A DNA stretch of 64,000 nucleotides from Tanytarsus gracilentus. Lineage: Eukaryota > Arthropoda > Insecta > Diptera > Chironomidae. The notes below the pieces were generated by a model, which saw only the letters and a program-made list of their open reading frames with translations, did not search any database and was not told where the DNA came from. This document shows positions 24,044 to 32,603 of this stretch, one piece after another. Where the stretch lies: NCBI GenBank assembly GCA_038502055.1, contig JAXRKN010000015.1:62001-126000 (forward strand), read 5' to 3'. How positions within the stretch are numbered: the first letter of the stretch is position 1; each line of letters starts with the position of its first letter. Position numbers and translations under genes: made by a program.

Positions 24044-24489
24044 AAGGAATCTGCTACAGTAAAGTAAAATAATTCAATTTATTTGATTCAAGGAAGTGTA
24101 AAGAAAATTCCATTTTATTAAATATTGTGAAGTAAAGTAAAATCATTCAATTTATTTGATTCAAGGAAGTGTGTAATGAATAATATATATAATAGTATTA
24201 GTGTTTATAATAGTAGTAGAGTGAATGAAATAAAGAGAATTTAGTCTGCCTCTCAACACTGAGTGCAAAAATGTCTTTTTTCATACAAATTTTTACTTAT
24301 ATTGCTTCATGTATGTCGTTGAACTCGTAATTGGATCAGGAATCGATTGACATTGACAATTTTGAGGAATGTTAATCATGGCCCGCCAGGAGTGCCACTA
24401 ATGCCCATTTTTCAGAACTATAGGGTACTAATCTAAGACAGCGGAGCTATTGGAAATGGCAACGCCGTTTGCAGACCCATCTTGTTTTC

Positions 24490-25733
24490 AATTTTTCATG
24501 GCTCGACTTTCAATTCACTCACTTTGCCTCAGCAACTTTGGACTTGATTCACTTTTTCTTCTCGTCGCTCAACGATGAAATTTTTACGCCAAATAAAATT
24601 GAAGAATTTGTTCAATTTTATAATAAAGAGTTGAAAAAAGTTGCAAAAAATTTGAAGTTAAAAGTTGAGAGTTTTCCTTCGTTTCAAAATTTTGTGATTG
24701 AATTTCATAAAAAAATATTTTATGGTGAGTTAAATTTCATAATAATTCTAAAACTGTCTGGAGTTGCCTTAAAAAGCTTCAGTGTCTCGGAAGCTCTAAT
24801 GAGGTAACACTCATTTGGGTTCCGAGTCACTGTGGCATCGAAGGTAATGAAAGAGCTGACGAACTAGCCAAAGAAAAGGTAAATGAAACAACCGCTGATC
24901 GTGATCTCCCAGTCGCACATAGTCTGGTGAAATCAACAATCAGCTCAAACACAGAAGAAAAGTTCAAAAAGCTCTGGTCTAACACAATGGACCAAAGTCA
25001 ATCAAAAAAAATGATGGGTAAAATTGATAAAAGATGAACTGAAGATCTTCTCAAGCTGAGCAGACAAGATGTAAGACTAGTGACTCACTTTATCACTGGT
25101 CATGGTTTAATGAATTACCATCTAAACAAGATTGGACTAGTGGAGAGCGCGATCTGCAGACTCTGCTATCGCGACAAGGAAACTGCAAAGCATATTCTGT
25201 GCGAATGTCTAGCTCTAAGAACTAGAAGACTATCCAACTTTGGAAAACTCCTAGCGTCACCAGCGGACATCAAAGATATAAAAGCAATCCCGAGATTCTT
25301 AAAAGACTTGAAAATTAAATTTTAAAGATGGCTATAACACAATATGATCTGTAAATCATCAGTGTTCTGTCAATAAACGATATATATATAAGTTTCATAA
25401 AATTGATTTTAAAAATTTGTTCCATTTTACTTAGTAACTCTAGGGTGGTGCTCCCTCTTAGTAACTCATCATTCAATTAAATTAAAAATCGAAAATTTAT
25501 TTTAAATTAATTTTCTTTATTTTAATTTGCAGCATTCACATTTCTCACAACTGTCTTCCCGGTCATGACAAGCGACGATCCCGATAATAATTTTCAAACG
25601 CATCACTCTGATGATGAGACAGCGAGAGGGTTTAGGAAGCGGATCGTAAAAACTTCACGTTATCAACTCGCTTGTGAAAGATTTTTGTCGTACTTTCATC
25701 ACTTTGGAATTTTGGAAATATATTTTATTTTTG
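24490..25733 (+). pseudogene. Truncated ecdysteroid-kinase-like (EcKL/CHK) gene remnant
   Basis: Two exons of the C-terminal lobe remain: about 24490-24724 and 25533 to about 25727, joined G|CA across a GT-AG intron. Residues WLDFQFTHFASATLDLIHFF match the family's DF[Q/E] segment. FYAFTFLTTVFPVMTSDDPD and the terminal ERFLSYFHHFGILE match the C-terminal helices. EcKL proteins phosphorylate small molecules, including ecdysteroids, in insects. The N-lobe and catalytic HxD region are gone: the left break is the AGCTCCGC repeat end, and the right break is arm B of the inverted duplication. A LINE fragment occupies the intron. It is non-functional as a kinase. Confidence 0.75.
24743..25392 (+). 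mobile_element. 5'-truncated non-LTR retrotransposon (RNase H and C-terminal part)
   Basis: The plus strand reads VTLIWVPSHCGIEGNERADE, the RNase H hallmark of I/Jockey-type LINE ORF2. A C-terminal zinc-knuckle-like stretch follows, CRLCYRDKETAKHILCEC. A TGA interrupts the frame at about 25035 (KR*TEDLLKL), so the copy is dead. The 3' end is AATAAACGATATATATATAA. The direct duplication TTTCATAA (24735-24742 and 25393-25400) flanks it. It was inserted in the EcKL intron. Confidence 0.85.
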
Positions 25734-25907
25734 ACGGAATTCCCATTCTTGATTATCCGCCCAGAAAAACCCGTTGATAAGGTTTTTTTCCCTCAAATGG
25801 AAATTCCATCTTTGAATTATTTTAAAAACTTTTTGATGCTGTAAGTAAATTTAAAGAGGGAGAAAAATGTCTAAGGCACGACAAATCTCTCATGCTCTTT
25901 AAATTCG

Positions 25908-25915
25908 TATAAAAG
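25908..25915 (+). promoter_or_regulatory. TATA box of polyglycine copy B
   Basis: TATAAAAG in CGTATAAAAGCATCTCACATT, 68 bp upstream of the ATG and the same as copy A. Confidence 0.7.
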
Positions 25916-25982
25916 CATCTCACATTCGTTCGTACAATCAACAGTTTCTGACATTTATTCACTTCAAGAACATCACTTAAAA

Positions 25983-26177
25983 ATGAGAATTTTCTTGTTC
26001 TTCTTTCTCTTAATCGCAGCTGCATTTGCTGCACCATCGTCAATTGACTTCGAGTCGAGCATCATTGGAGGTGGCGGCGGAGGAGGAGGCGGAGGTGGAT
26101 GGTATGGAGGCGGCGGTGGCGGCGGAGGTGGAGGAGGAGGAGGCGGAGGCGGCGGAGGTGGAGGTGGAGGCAAATAA
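25983..26177 (+). CDS. Polyglycine secreted peptide, copy B
   Basis: 64 residues, identical to copy A: signal peptide MRIFLFFFLLIAAAFAAPSS, Gly tracts interrupted by WY, and a terminal Lys. Copy B keeps the whole promoter and leader, so both copies should be expressible. The near identity including UTRs indicates recent duplication or ongoing gene conversion. The opposite-strand polyproline frame has no promoter and is treated as a shadow. Confidence 0.75.
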   Translation: MRIFLFFFLLIAAAFAAPSSIDFESSIIGGGGGGGGGGGWYGGGGGGGGGGGGGGGGGGGGGGK

Positions 26178-26410
26178 GAAGCTAACTGATTGGCATCCAT
26201 AAGCAGCGACACACAACAAAATGCAGTTAAAAAAATTTTCAACACAAAATTTTCACTTCAAAACTAATTTATACAACTTTGAAGTTCTGATCAACTTTAG
26301 TACAAAAAATGAAAATTTTATAATAAAAATATGTTAATAAAAATTATTTGTATTTTTTTTAACACAAAATATTTAAAGACTTAAATTGTTTGTCAAAACT
26401 TTTTTTTCTT

Positions 26411-26929
26411 CAATTTACAACTCTTAAAATTATAAAAAGTAGCGAAAAAATTGAAGTGTTCCATTTGAATTTAGATTAGACAAGTAATAAAAATTTGAAT
26501 GAAGATCATGGACTTATGTCCAGTTTTTAGAAATGGTTTTATTTATCAATAAGTTAAGATTGAGTTTTAATTTTTTAATCAATAATGAATTACATCTAAG
26601 ATCTAAGAATTATATCTAAGATCTACAAGGAAAATGTGAGCTTTAGGGTTAAATATAAAAAGCGGAGTTCTCACGGAAAAGTACGACTGAGAACGTTACG
26701 TACCCACTTGTTTGTAACTGTTGCTCAAATTTTCATTTTGTATCCGTCTAACGCTTTTTTATTTATATTTAAAGATCAAAGATGACTTTTTTATTTTCAA
26801 TATGAATTTCAGTTTTATGTTCGTTAACTTTTATACAATGCCGTCAAAACCACTTTTGATTTATTTTTCTAACTGCAATCGTAAGGTTCAGTTAACTAAC
26901 CCACAATTGTGACTAGTTGGAAACACTCT
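26411..26929. other. Gene-free spacer
   Basis: AT-rich sequence with a short repeated ATCTAAGATCTA motif near 26594-26622 and an AAATATAAAAAGCGGAG stretch near 26650 that resembles a promoter but has no gene behind it. Nothing coding was recognised. Confidence 0.35.
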
Positions 26930-27310
26930 ATGAGTGATCACAAGACTGTTCATAATGAAAAATTTTACGTCATGGATTACGGCATCCTGTTTGGTTTTTT
27001 CCGCTGGGCGTTCCATGACGACTAACATTAAAAACTCTAATAGGGGCTCGATCCCAATTCGATCGCTAGTGCGTCTTTCTCAAGACTTGCGTTGCAGCTC
27101 CCGAGGTAGGCGATTTCTGCGAAGACGCCTGCTGTTGAGGGGGAAAAAGGGGTATTTATACACTATTCTTAAGAGCAATCTTAAGAGTTCTGCATGGTTA
27201 CGTTTTTATCCTTAGCCTAAGCTTTCGAGCTATGGAAAAGGAAATTAAAACGGGCGCGTCTTCCTGGTAACTCCAGCGTGCTACCTCTTTGTCATCTATC
27301 AATCAATCAA
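26930..27310 (+). mobile_element. Probable retroelement fragment with TCAATCAATCAA tail
   Basis: A block of mixed composition includes GGGCTCGATCCCAATTCGAT, close to a pol III B box, and ends in ATCTATCAATCAATCAAA, a short tandem tail typical of SINE or LINE 3' ends. No A box or conserved ORF was confirmed, so the class is open. Confidence 0.35.
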
Positions 27311-27504
27311 ATTTCAGTTTTATGTTCATAAAGTTGCAACAACAATAAGCTTCAATAGAAACGGTTAAGTTTCTAAGGAAACTAAATCTTTGAACTCAGG
27401 TTTCAACCAGTCGATTGAAATTAATTTTTTGAATGATAATATTTTTGAAAATTTATCTCGTTTTGTTTAAATAAATCTAATTATTTTAATAGCATACAAT
27501 CGAT

Positions 27505-27553
27505 GGCGGAGCTATTGGAAATGGCAATACCTTTTGCAGAGACATCTTGTTTG
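27505..27553 (+). mobile_element. Right-end fragment of the AGCTCCGC repeat family
   Basis: GGCGGAGCTATTGGAAATGG followed by CAGAGACATCTTGTTT matches the right termini of the copies ending near 24489 and 44690. Confidence 0.6.
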
Positions 27554-27710
27554 AAGAACTCTCAATCACTCACGTAATCATCAATCCTTATTATAAACAA
27601 ACAGAGTTGTATGTATGTATGTATGTCAGTAAGGCTCTTATTGGAAAATCAAAAATCCAATTGGAATTTTTTTGGTAAGAAATTTTAATCTTCACTCATT
27701 TTTAGTGTAA

Positions 27711-28650
27711 CCCACGAAGTGGTGTAACACTTATATGCGCCTATTTCCGTCCGTCCGTCTGTCCGTCCGTCTGTCTGTTCCATCGAGATCTCGGCTCCTG
27801 AGATAGCTAGAGACTTCTAGTTTTCGCCAAATGGTAGGTCTATGAATTTAGATTCGGCCATTTTAGGAATTATGAGGGTCATGACCACAGGTCGTGCCAT
27901 GGACAGCCCTAAATGTCATTTTTCATACAAATTTCCTGTTATATGGCTTCATGTATGTCGTTGAACTCGTATTTGCATCAGGAATCGAAAGGCATTGATG
28001 ATATTTGAGGAATGTCTATCATTGCCATCCAAGAGTGCCACCAATGTCCATCACGGCCGTCCAAGGAATGCCACTAATGTCCATTTTTTAAAAGTATGGC
28101 TTCATGTACCTCGTTGAACTCGTAATTGCATCAGGAATTGATTAGCATTGATGATTTTGAAGAATGACCGTCACGGCCGGCCAGGAGTGTCCAAGGAATG
28201 CCTCTAATGTCCATTTTTTAGAAGTATGGCTTCATGTACCTCATTGAACTCGTAATTGAAAATGGAACGCAATGGAAAATGGAACACAATGGAAAATGGA
28301 ACACAATGGAAAATGGAACACAATGGAAAATGGAACACAATGGAAAATGAAACACAATGGAAAATGAAACACAATGGAAAATGGAACACAGTGGAAAATG
28401 AAACACAATGGAAAATGAAACACAATGGAAAATGGAACACAATGGAAAATGGAACACAGTAGAAAATGAAACACAATGGAAATTGAAACACAGTCGAAAC
28501 ACAGTGGGAAGCCATTTTGGGAAGCCATTTTGCGAAGCCATTTTTGAGAAGCCATTTTTGGGAAGCCATTTTGGGAAGCCATTTTAGGAAGCCAAAAGGG
28601 GAGGCCAGAAGGGGAAGCCAATACTGATCTGTTACAAGTGGGTTACACGG
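27711..28650. mobile_element. GTGTAACCCAC-ended repeat with internal minisatellites
   Basis: The left end AGTGTAACCCACGAAGTGG is matched inverted by AAGTGGGTTACACGG near 28636-28650. The first 80 bp contain a CCGTCCGTCTGT microsatellite. The core (TTTCATACAAATTTCC, GGCTTCATGTATGTCG, ATCAGGAATCGA) is shared with the AGCTCCGC family, so two repeat families with different termini share a core. The right third holds a 17-bp minisatellite and GAAGCCATTTT repeats. Confidence 0.6.
28256..28500. repeat. 17-bp minisatellite (AATGGAAAATGGAACAC)
   Basis: About fourteen copies of AATGGAAAATGRAACAC run head to tail, followed by degenerate 15-16 bp GGGAAGCCATTTTGG units to about 28610. Because 17 is not a multiple of three, all frames stay open by composition; the long minus-strand ORFs here are artefacts. 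Confidence 0.8.
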
Positions 28651-29040
28651 CAACACCCACGTGTGGGTTTTGAAACATTTTTTTTTCAAAACATTAAAAT
28701 AATTTTGAGGGCGTGGTTTAAAATTTAGTAAAGTTAAAATTTTAAACATCGTCAAATAACTATTTTTTGAAAGTTACGAAGTTAATGTTTTAATATAAAA
28801 TCGTGAAACTATAAAAATAATAAGCTGGAAACTGATAAACTTATTTTTTTTGGATTTTACAAAAGGGACGTTCTTTGAATAGCATTGTTGTTGTAATTTT
28901 TTAAATATTTTTTTTAATTACTTTTTTCTTCTATCAATAATTATTTTTTTAACTCAATCGATAATTAAAGCTGAAAACTTTTTCCTAAAAATATTTTCAG
29001 CGGAAAAACTTTGATAGTTAATTAATTATAGCGATTTGAA

Positions 29041-29237
29041 ATGTTCATCGCCTTACACGCTAGAACTTTGAAGAGCTTTTTTGTTCAATAAACAGATTTT
29101 TTAAAAAACCAAAAAAATACTGGAAGATTTGAGCCACTTTTTGAAATCTAAATAAGTTAAAACAAAACGATAATTGAGCTTCATTCATGAGAAATTAATT
29201 AATTTATGATTTATTCGAGTGTAAGGCGATGAACATC
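29041..29237. mobile_element. Small inverted-repeat element (ATGTTCATCGCCTTACAC)
   Basis: ATGTTCATCGCCTTACAC at 29041-29058 is matched inverted by GTGTAAGGCGATGAACAT at 29220-29237. The 160-bp AT-rich interior is non-coding. No target duplication was recognised. Confidence 0.55.
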
Positions 29238-29557
29238 TCGATGTCACCCACCCTTCGGATTTAAATAATTTTTGACGGTTGAAACATGCTGTACTGCAGT
29301 GTTTTTTGTAAAATTACAGAAAAATTATTTTTAATTAGTTTTTTTAACAAATTAAAGAAGATTTTTACTAATTAAAATTTTAAAAATGAAATATTTGATT
29401 TTTTTACGAGATTTGATGAAACTTTTTAGAAATATGTGATAAAATATTTAGTGGGGTAACGGATTTAAAAAATTCAAAACTATATTTTTCGAAGGATAAG
29501 AAATTTAGGAAAAAATTTATGCAACACTTTCAAAGATCGTCCCAAAATACTATTGCA

Positions 29558-30180
29558 CACTGGTTCAGGTATACGTACTTTTTTACCAGCAAAAAAAAAT
29601 TCAAAGATATCTTTGGTTCAATTTCAAAGAGAAAATTTAATCTTTTTACCCCATTTTATATGGAAAAACTGCAAATTTGGTTCATTTTTAAAGTCGATTT
29701 TCGGGCAAGGTGGCAAGAGGTGGCACACCAATGTGTTTGCATTCGATAGATTTTTTCTTTACCTGTTAGAATTCAGAACTTTTAGAGCGAAGCTAGGCGA
29801 AGCTTTTTTCGTAGATCAATATTTGTGAAGGTCCGTTTGACTTATTTTGCTTACTCATTTTAAGGCAGTTCCAAAGTTTAAAAAAAATTAAATTAAATTT
29901 GATAAAAAACTTCAAAGCATGTTCTCGCATTTTACCAATTCAATTTTAAAATTAAGATGTTTGAATAAAAGTTAAAAGGGGTAAACTAAAAAGGTTGTTT
30001 TTAGCAATATTATAGTGAGTCACTTTGAACCCTAAATGCGGCTTAATTTCCCTGGTTCAAAGTGCTGAAAATTTGAGGACTTATAAAGGAAGGTCAGAAC
30101 TAATTGAAAAATGACGTTTTGTTTTTGAAAACAGACCTTGCCTTTATGGAAAAAAAATATATATGAAACTGAACCAGTGT
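29558..30180. mobile_element. Inverted-repeat element (ACACTGGTTCAG ends)
   Basis: ACACTGGTTCAG on the left and CTGAACCAGTGT on the right bound about 620 bp without a credible ORF. The flanks share ATTG only weakly, so the boundaries are approximate. Confidence 0.45.
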
Positions 30181-30199
30181 ATATTGGGGTTTTTTTTAC

Positions 30200-30860
30200 T
30201 AAAAACGGAAATTCAGCAACTGAAAATATTATTTGGTATGATTTTAACTTTGATGAGTTTTTAAAAATGATATCTTAAAATGAATGCAGTTTTACGCATC
30301 AATTACGTCAAAAAAAAAGTATGGAAACAATTATCTAATTTAATTTGATACCTAACTATGGAAATTTGTGAAACATACTGGGTACGGGGGTTCGATATAA
30401 TTGCTCACGAGCAAGGAAATTTGTTAAAATATATAAGAAAATTTACTCGCAAAGTGGTTTTCAAAAAAATTAATAGATTGTGGATATTTCAAAGTTTTCA
30501 TGTTAAAAAATTAAATTATAGAGTGACGAAGTTAACATACATTTAAATTACGGGCGGCTTGCCGGGCTTAAACCGCCTAGTACACTTATAAAGAAATAAA
30601 ATTTAATCTAAGTTCAAATAAAATCTCATCCGTAATAAAATCTTACGATGATGCTTGGGGGAAAAACCGAGAGAAGTCAGGTGACAACAAATTAAAGTAA
30701 TCAGCAAAAAAACCCACGACGTAGCTTTAAATGTTCTTATTTGATTAAATATGGGTGCTCGTTCAATTCATCAAAATAAAATCAAGTAAGTCAACTTTAA
30801 TAAAGAATAAATTTTTACCACATCGATTTAAAATACTCTGAATGAAAAAACAGCAAAAAA
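30200..30860. other. Gene-free spacer
   Basis: AT-rich; a 62-codon ORF near 30358 shows no domain. A short GC patch, GGGCGGCTTGCCGGGC, lies near 30552. Otherwise nothing is seen before the TATA box of the next gene. Confidence 0.35.
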
Positions 30861-30861
30861 G

Positions 30862-30869
30862 TATAAAAG
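30862..30869 (+). promoter_or_regulatory. TATA box of the Gly-rich gene at 30935
   Basis: TATAAAAGCGACATTCATC; the segment from here to the ATG aligns closely with the promoter of the gene at 18545. Confidence 0.75.
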
Positions 30870-30934
30870 CGACATTCATCAGCTCTCTGAGTTGTTAGTT
30901 CAACTGAATTGCTCGTAAACTTCACATCTACAGA

Positions 30935-31366
30935 ATGAGATTCTTCATATTTACTTTACTCTTGGCTATTGTTGCTCTTCAAAGCACTACAAGTTGCTTC
31001 AGTAGCGGAAGAGATGGAGACAGGCAAGGCAGCTCCTTAATTGGACCGGATGGAAGTTTTGGAGGCGGATATGGAAACGGAGGCGGATATGGAAACGGAG
31101 GAGGAGGTGGAGGCGGATATGGAAACGGAGGAGGAGGCGGATATGGAAACGCAGGAGGAGGTGGCGGCGGTGGCGGAGGCGGAAACGGACAGCCAGGGCG
31201 ACCAGGAGGAGCGTTTGGAGGCGGTGGAGGCTTCGGAGGAAACGGAGGGGGAGGAAGTTATAGCTATGGAAGTGATGGAGGCAACGGAGGTGGTGGTTAT
31301 GGCCATGCTAACAATGGAGCAGATTATGGAAATAGTGGACGTCCTGGCGCTCCTGGTGGAAAATAA
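30935..31366 (+). CDS. Glycine-rich secreted protein with GYGNGG repeats
   Basis: One exon, 143 residues. The signal peptide MRFFIFTLLLAIVALQSTTS is followed by a short polar segment (SSGRDGDRQGS), then GGYGNGG-type repeats, GGGSYSYGSDGG and a GRPGAPGGK C-terminus like the paralogue at 18545. GYG repeats are common in insect cuticular, chorion and Gly-rich defence peptides, but nothing here chooses among them. The strong TATA box and conserved leader suggest high expression. AATAAA occurs about 85 bp after the stop. Confidence 0.8.
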   Translation: MRFFIFTLLLAIVALQSTTSCFSSGRDGDRQGSSLIGPDGSFGGGYGNGGGYGNGGGGGGGYGNGGGGGYGNAGGGGGGGGGGNGQPGRPGGAFGGGGGFGGNGGGGSYSYGSDGGNGGGGYGHANNGADYGNSGRPGAPGGK

Positions 31367-31499
31367 TTATAAAAATTAACAGAGAACACTTTCACCATCA
31401 AACTGATTTAAAAGTTCCTCGTAACACTTTAGAATCATTTCTGATGCGTGGAATAAAAAAAAATTTTACGAAATAAAAATAATAAAGAAAAAAAATTAC

Positions 31500-32075
31500 A
31501 GAAAAAAACTTTTTTCATTTTAAATATTTTAAATTTTCAAAATTTTATCTCAATTTAATCCAAAACGTGAAAATAATCAATTTTTTGTCAATCTAACTTG
31601 GTGTTAATTATCCGACAGTTAAAAGAACTTACGGCTAAGCAAAAGTTGGTGATAAAACCGAACTTAAAAGTAAAAAATTTACATTAAACTTTATATTTCA
31701 ACTTAGTTCATGTCATTTTCGATGTTATCCACTAGCTTTAGACAAAAGTATCGAAAGCTGACTCTTTCTAATGCTAAACTTGCAAATTCAAGAGCTTTTA
31801 AAAATTAATTTAGGGTGAGGACTCATAACCCTTCGTTGTACTCTAAACTTCGTAGTAAAACTTATTTTATAAATTAAAATATTGAAAATCTTTGTTCTCT
31901 GATAAGGTTTATTGACATCTGGTATGCTTTGAAACTTTAAGGCTCGTGGAAGGGCAGAATGGACAAAAGAGAAAATTCTTTGAAAACTGAAAACAAAAGA
32001 GAGCGGAGCTCTAATTGATGATAAATGCGAGAAACTTTTTAACGCAATGTAGTCGGAGAATTTACATCTCATTAT
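31500..32075. other. Gene-free spacer
   Basis: A minus-strand ORF of 135 codons covers 31788-32195 but runs into the MITE at 32076 and has no start context, signal or domain I can recognise. It is not annotated as a gene. Confidence 0.35.
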
Positions 32076-32235
32076 CAGAGATGGACAATTACATTTTAAT
32101 CCAGAGATGGACAATTCCAAAAAATTACATGTAATGCAATTAATTTTTAAGAAATTACATGAATTTTGTATAAAAATGTAATTAATTTTTTGCATTGTAA
32201 TTCTTATTCGATTTTAATGTAATTGCCCATCACTG
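32076..32235. mobile_element. hAT-like MITE (CAGAGATGG family), second copy
   Basis: The left end CAGAGATGGACAATTACA and right end TGTAATTGCCCATCACTG are flanked by CTCATTAT and CTCATAAT, an 8-bp duplication with one mismatch. A second CAGAGATGGACAATT starts at 32102, so the left end is internally duplicated or a copy inserted into another. Confidence 0.7.
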
Positions 32236-32603
32236 CTCATAATTTAAGTCTCAGGTAAATTTTGTAAAAATTTGTTGTCAAATTGTTGATGAAAAAATGT
32301 TAAACAGACTTAAAGTCTGAAAAAAAATTTGAAACATTTTTAAAAACCTTTGTGACAATTTATTAAAACGAATTTAAAAAGCCAAAAAATAACAAGTTCA
32401 AAAAGATTTTAAATATATTCAAAAAACTTCAAGAGCCAAAAATGATGATAAAAAAATTCAACTGAGCGACAGGAAATTATTCACAGTTTTTTAAATTTCT
32501 TATCACAAATGAATTTTATGAAAAAATACCCCGAGAATAAAAATAATTTGCTCATAATTTTTTATCAGTTTTATTTCAGATTTTAGTCGTAGTTGATCCA
32601 AAA

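Larger units (their letters stand above)
23074..24259 (+). mobile_element. ~1.19 kb insertion with a 14-bp direct duplication
   Basis: Comparison with the copy at 43791 shows the extra segment precisely. It is bounded by TGAGTSCAAAAATG on both sides with one mismatch, like a target-site duplication. It contains a GGTCGGCT word island, two internal duplications (AAAAGTTCATTAAACTAAA near 23533 and 23600; ATTCAATTTATTTGATTCAA near 24070 and 24147), a 76-codon ORF and an AATAAA-like region. No recognisable LTR or inverted ends. A duplication of this length would fit a retroposed sequence. Confidence 0.55.
22672..24489. mobile_element. AGCTCCGC-family repeat, copy 1, interrupted by an insertion
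   Basis: It starts TTATAGCTCCGCTATATATT and ends with GCGGAGCTATTGGAAATGGC then CAGACCCATCTTG. The inverted ATAGCTCCGC ends suggest a DNA element. Inside is an ACTTTCTC/ACTTTCTT microsatellite at 22861-22927. The order of words matches the uninterrupted copy at 43791-44690. Here it is split at TGAGTCCAAAAATG (23060-23073) and resumes at TGAGTGCAAAAATG (24260-24273). Confidence 0.7.
25728..26410. repeat. Arm B of the ~680 bp inverted duplication
   Basis: Inverted, near-identical partner of 19581-20262, about 5.5 kb away. Its left edge abuts the EcKL fragment at GACGGAATTCCC. The arm carries the second polyglycine gene. Confidence 0.85.

Noticed and set aside
28204..28755. Overlapping minus-strand ORFs of 107-183 codons (FHFPLCFIFHCVPF)
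   Set aside because: They arise from a 17-bp minisatellite that lacks stops in all three frames; no gene context.
31788..32195. 135-codon minus-strand ORF
   Set aside because: It starts inside a MITE and has no signal peptide, domain or promoter; possibly an old retroelement tail, but not supported.
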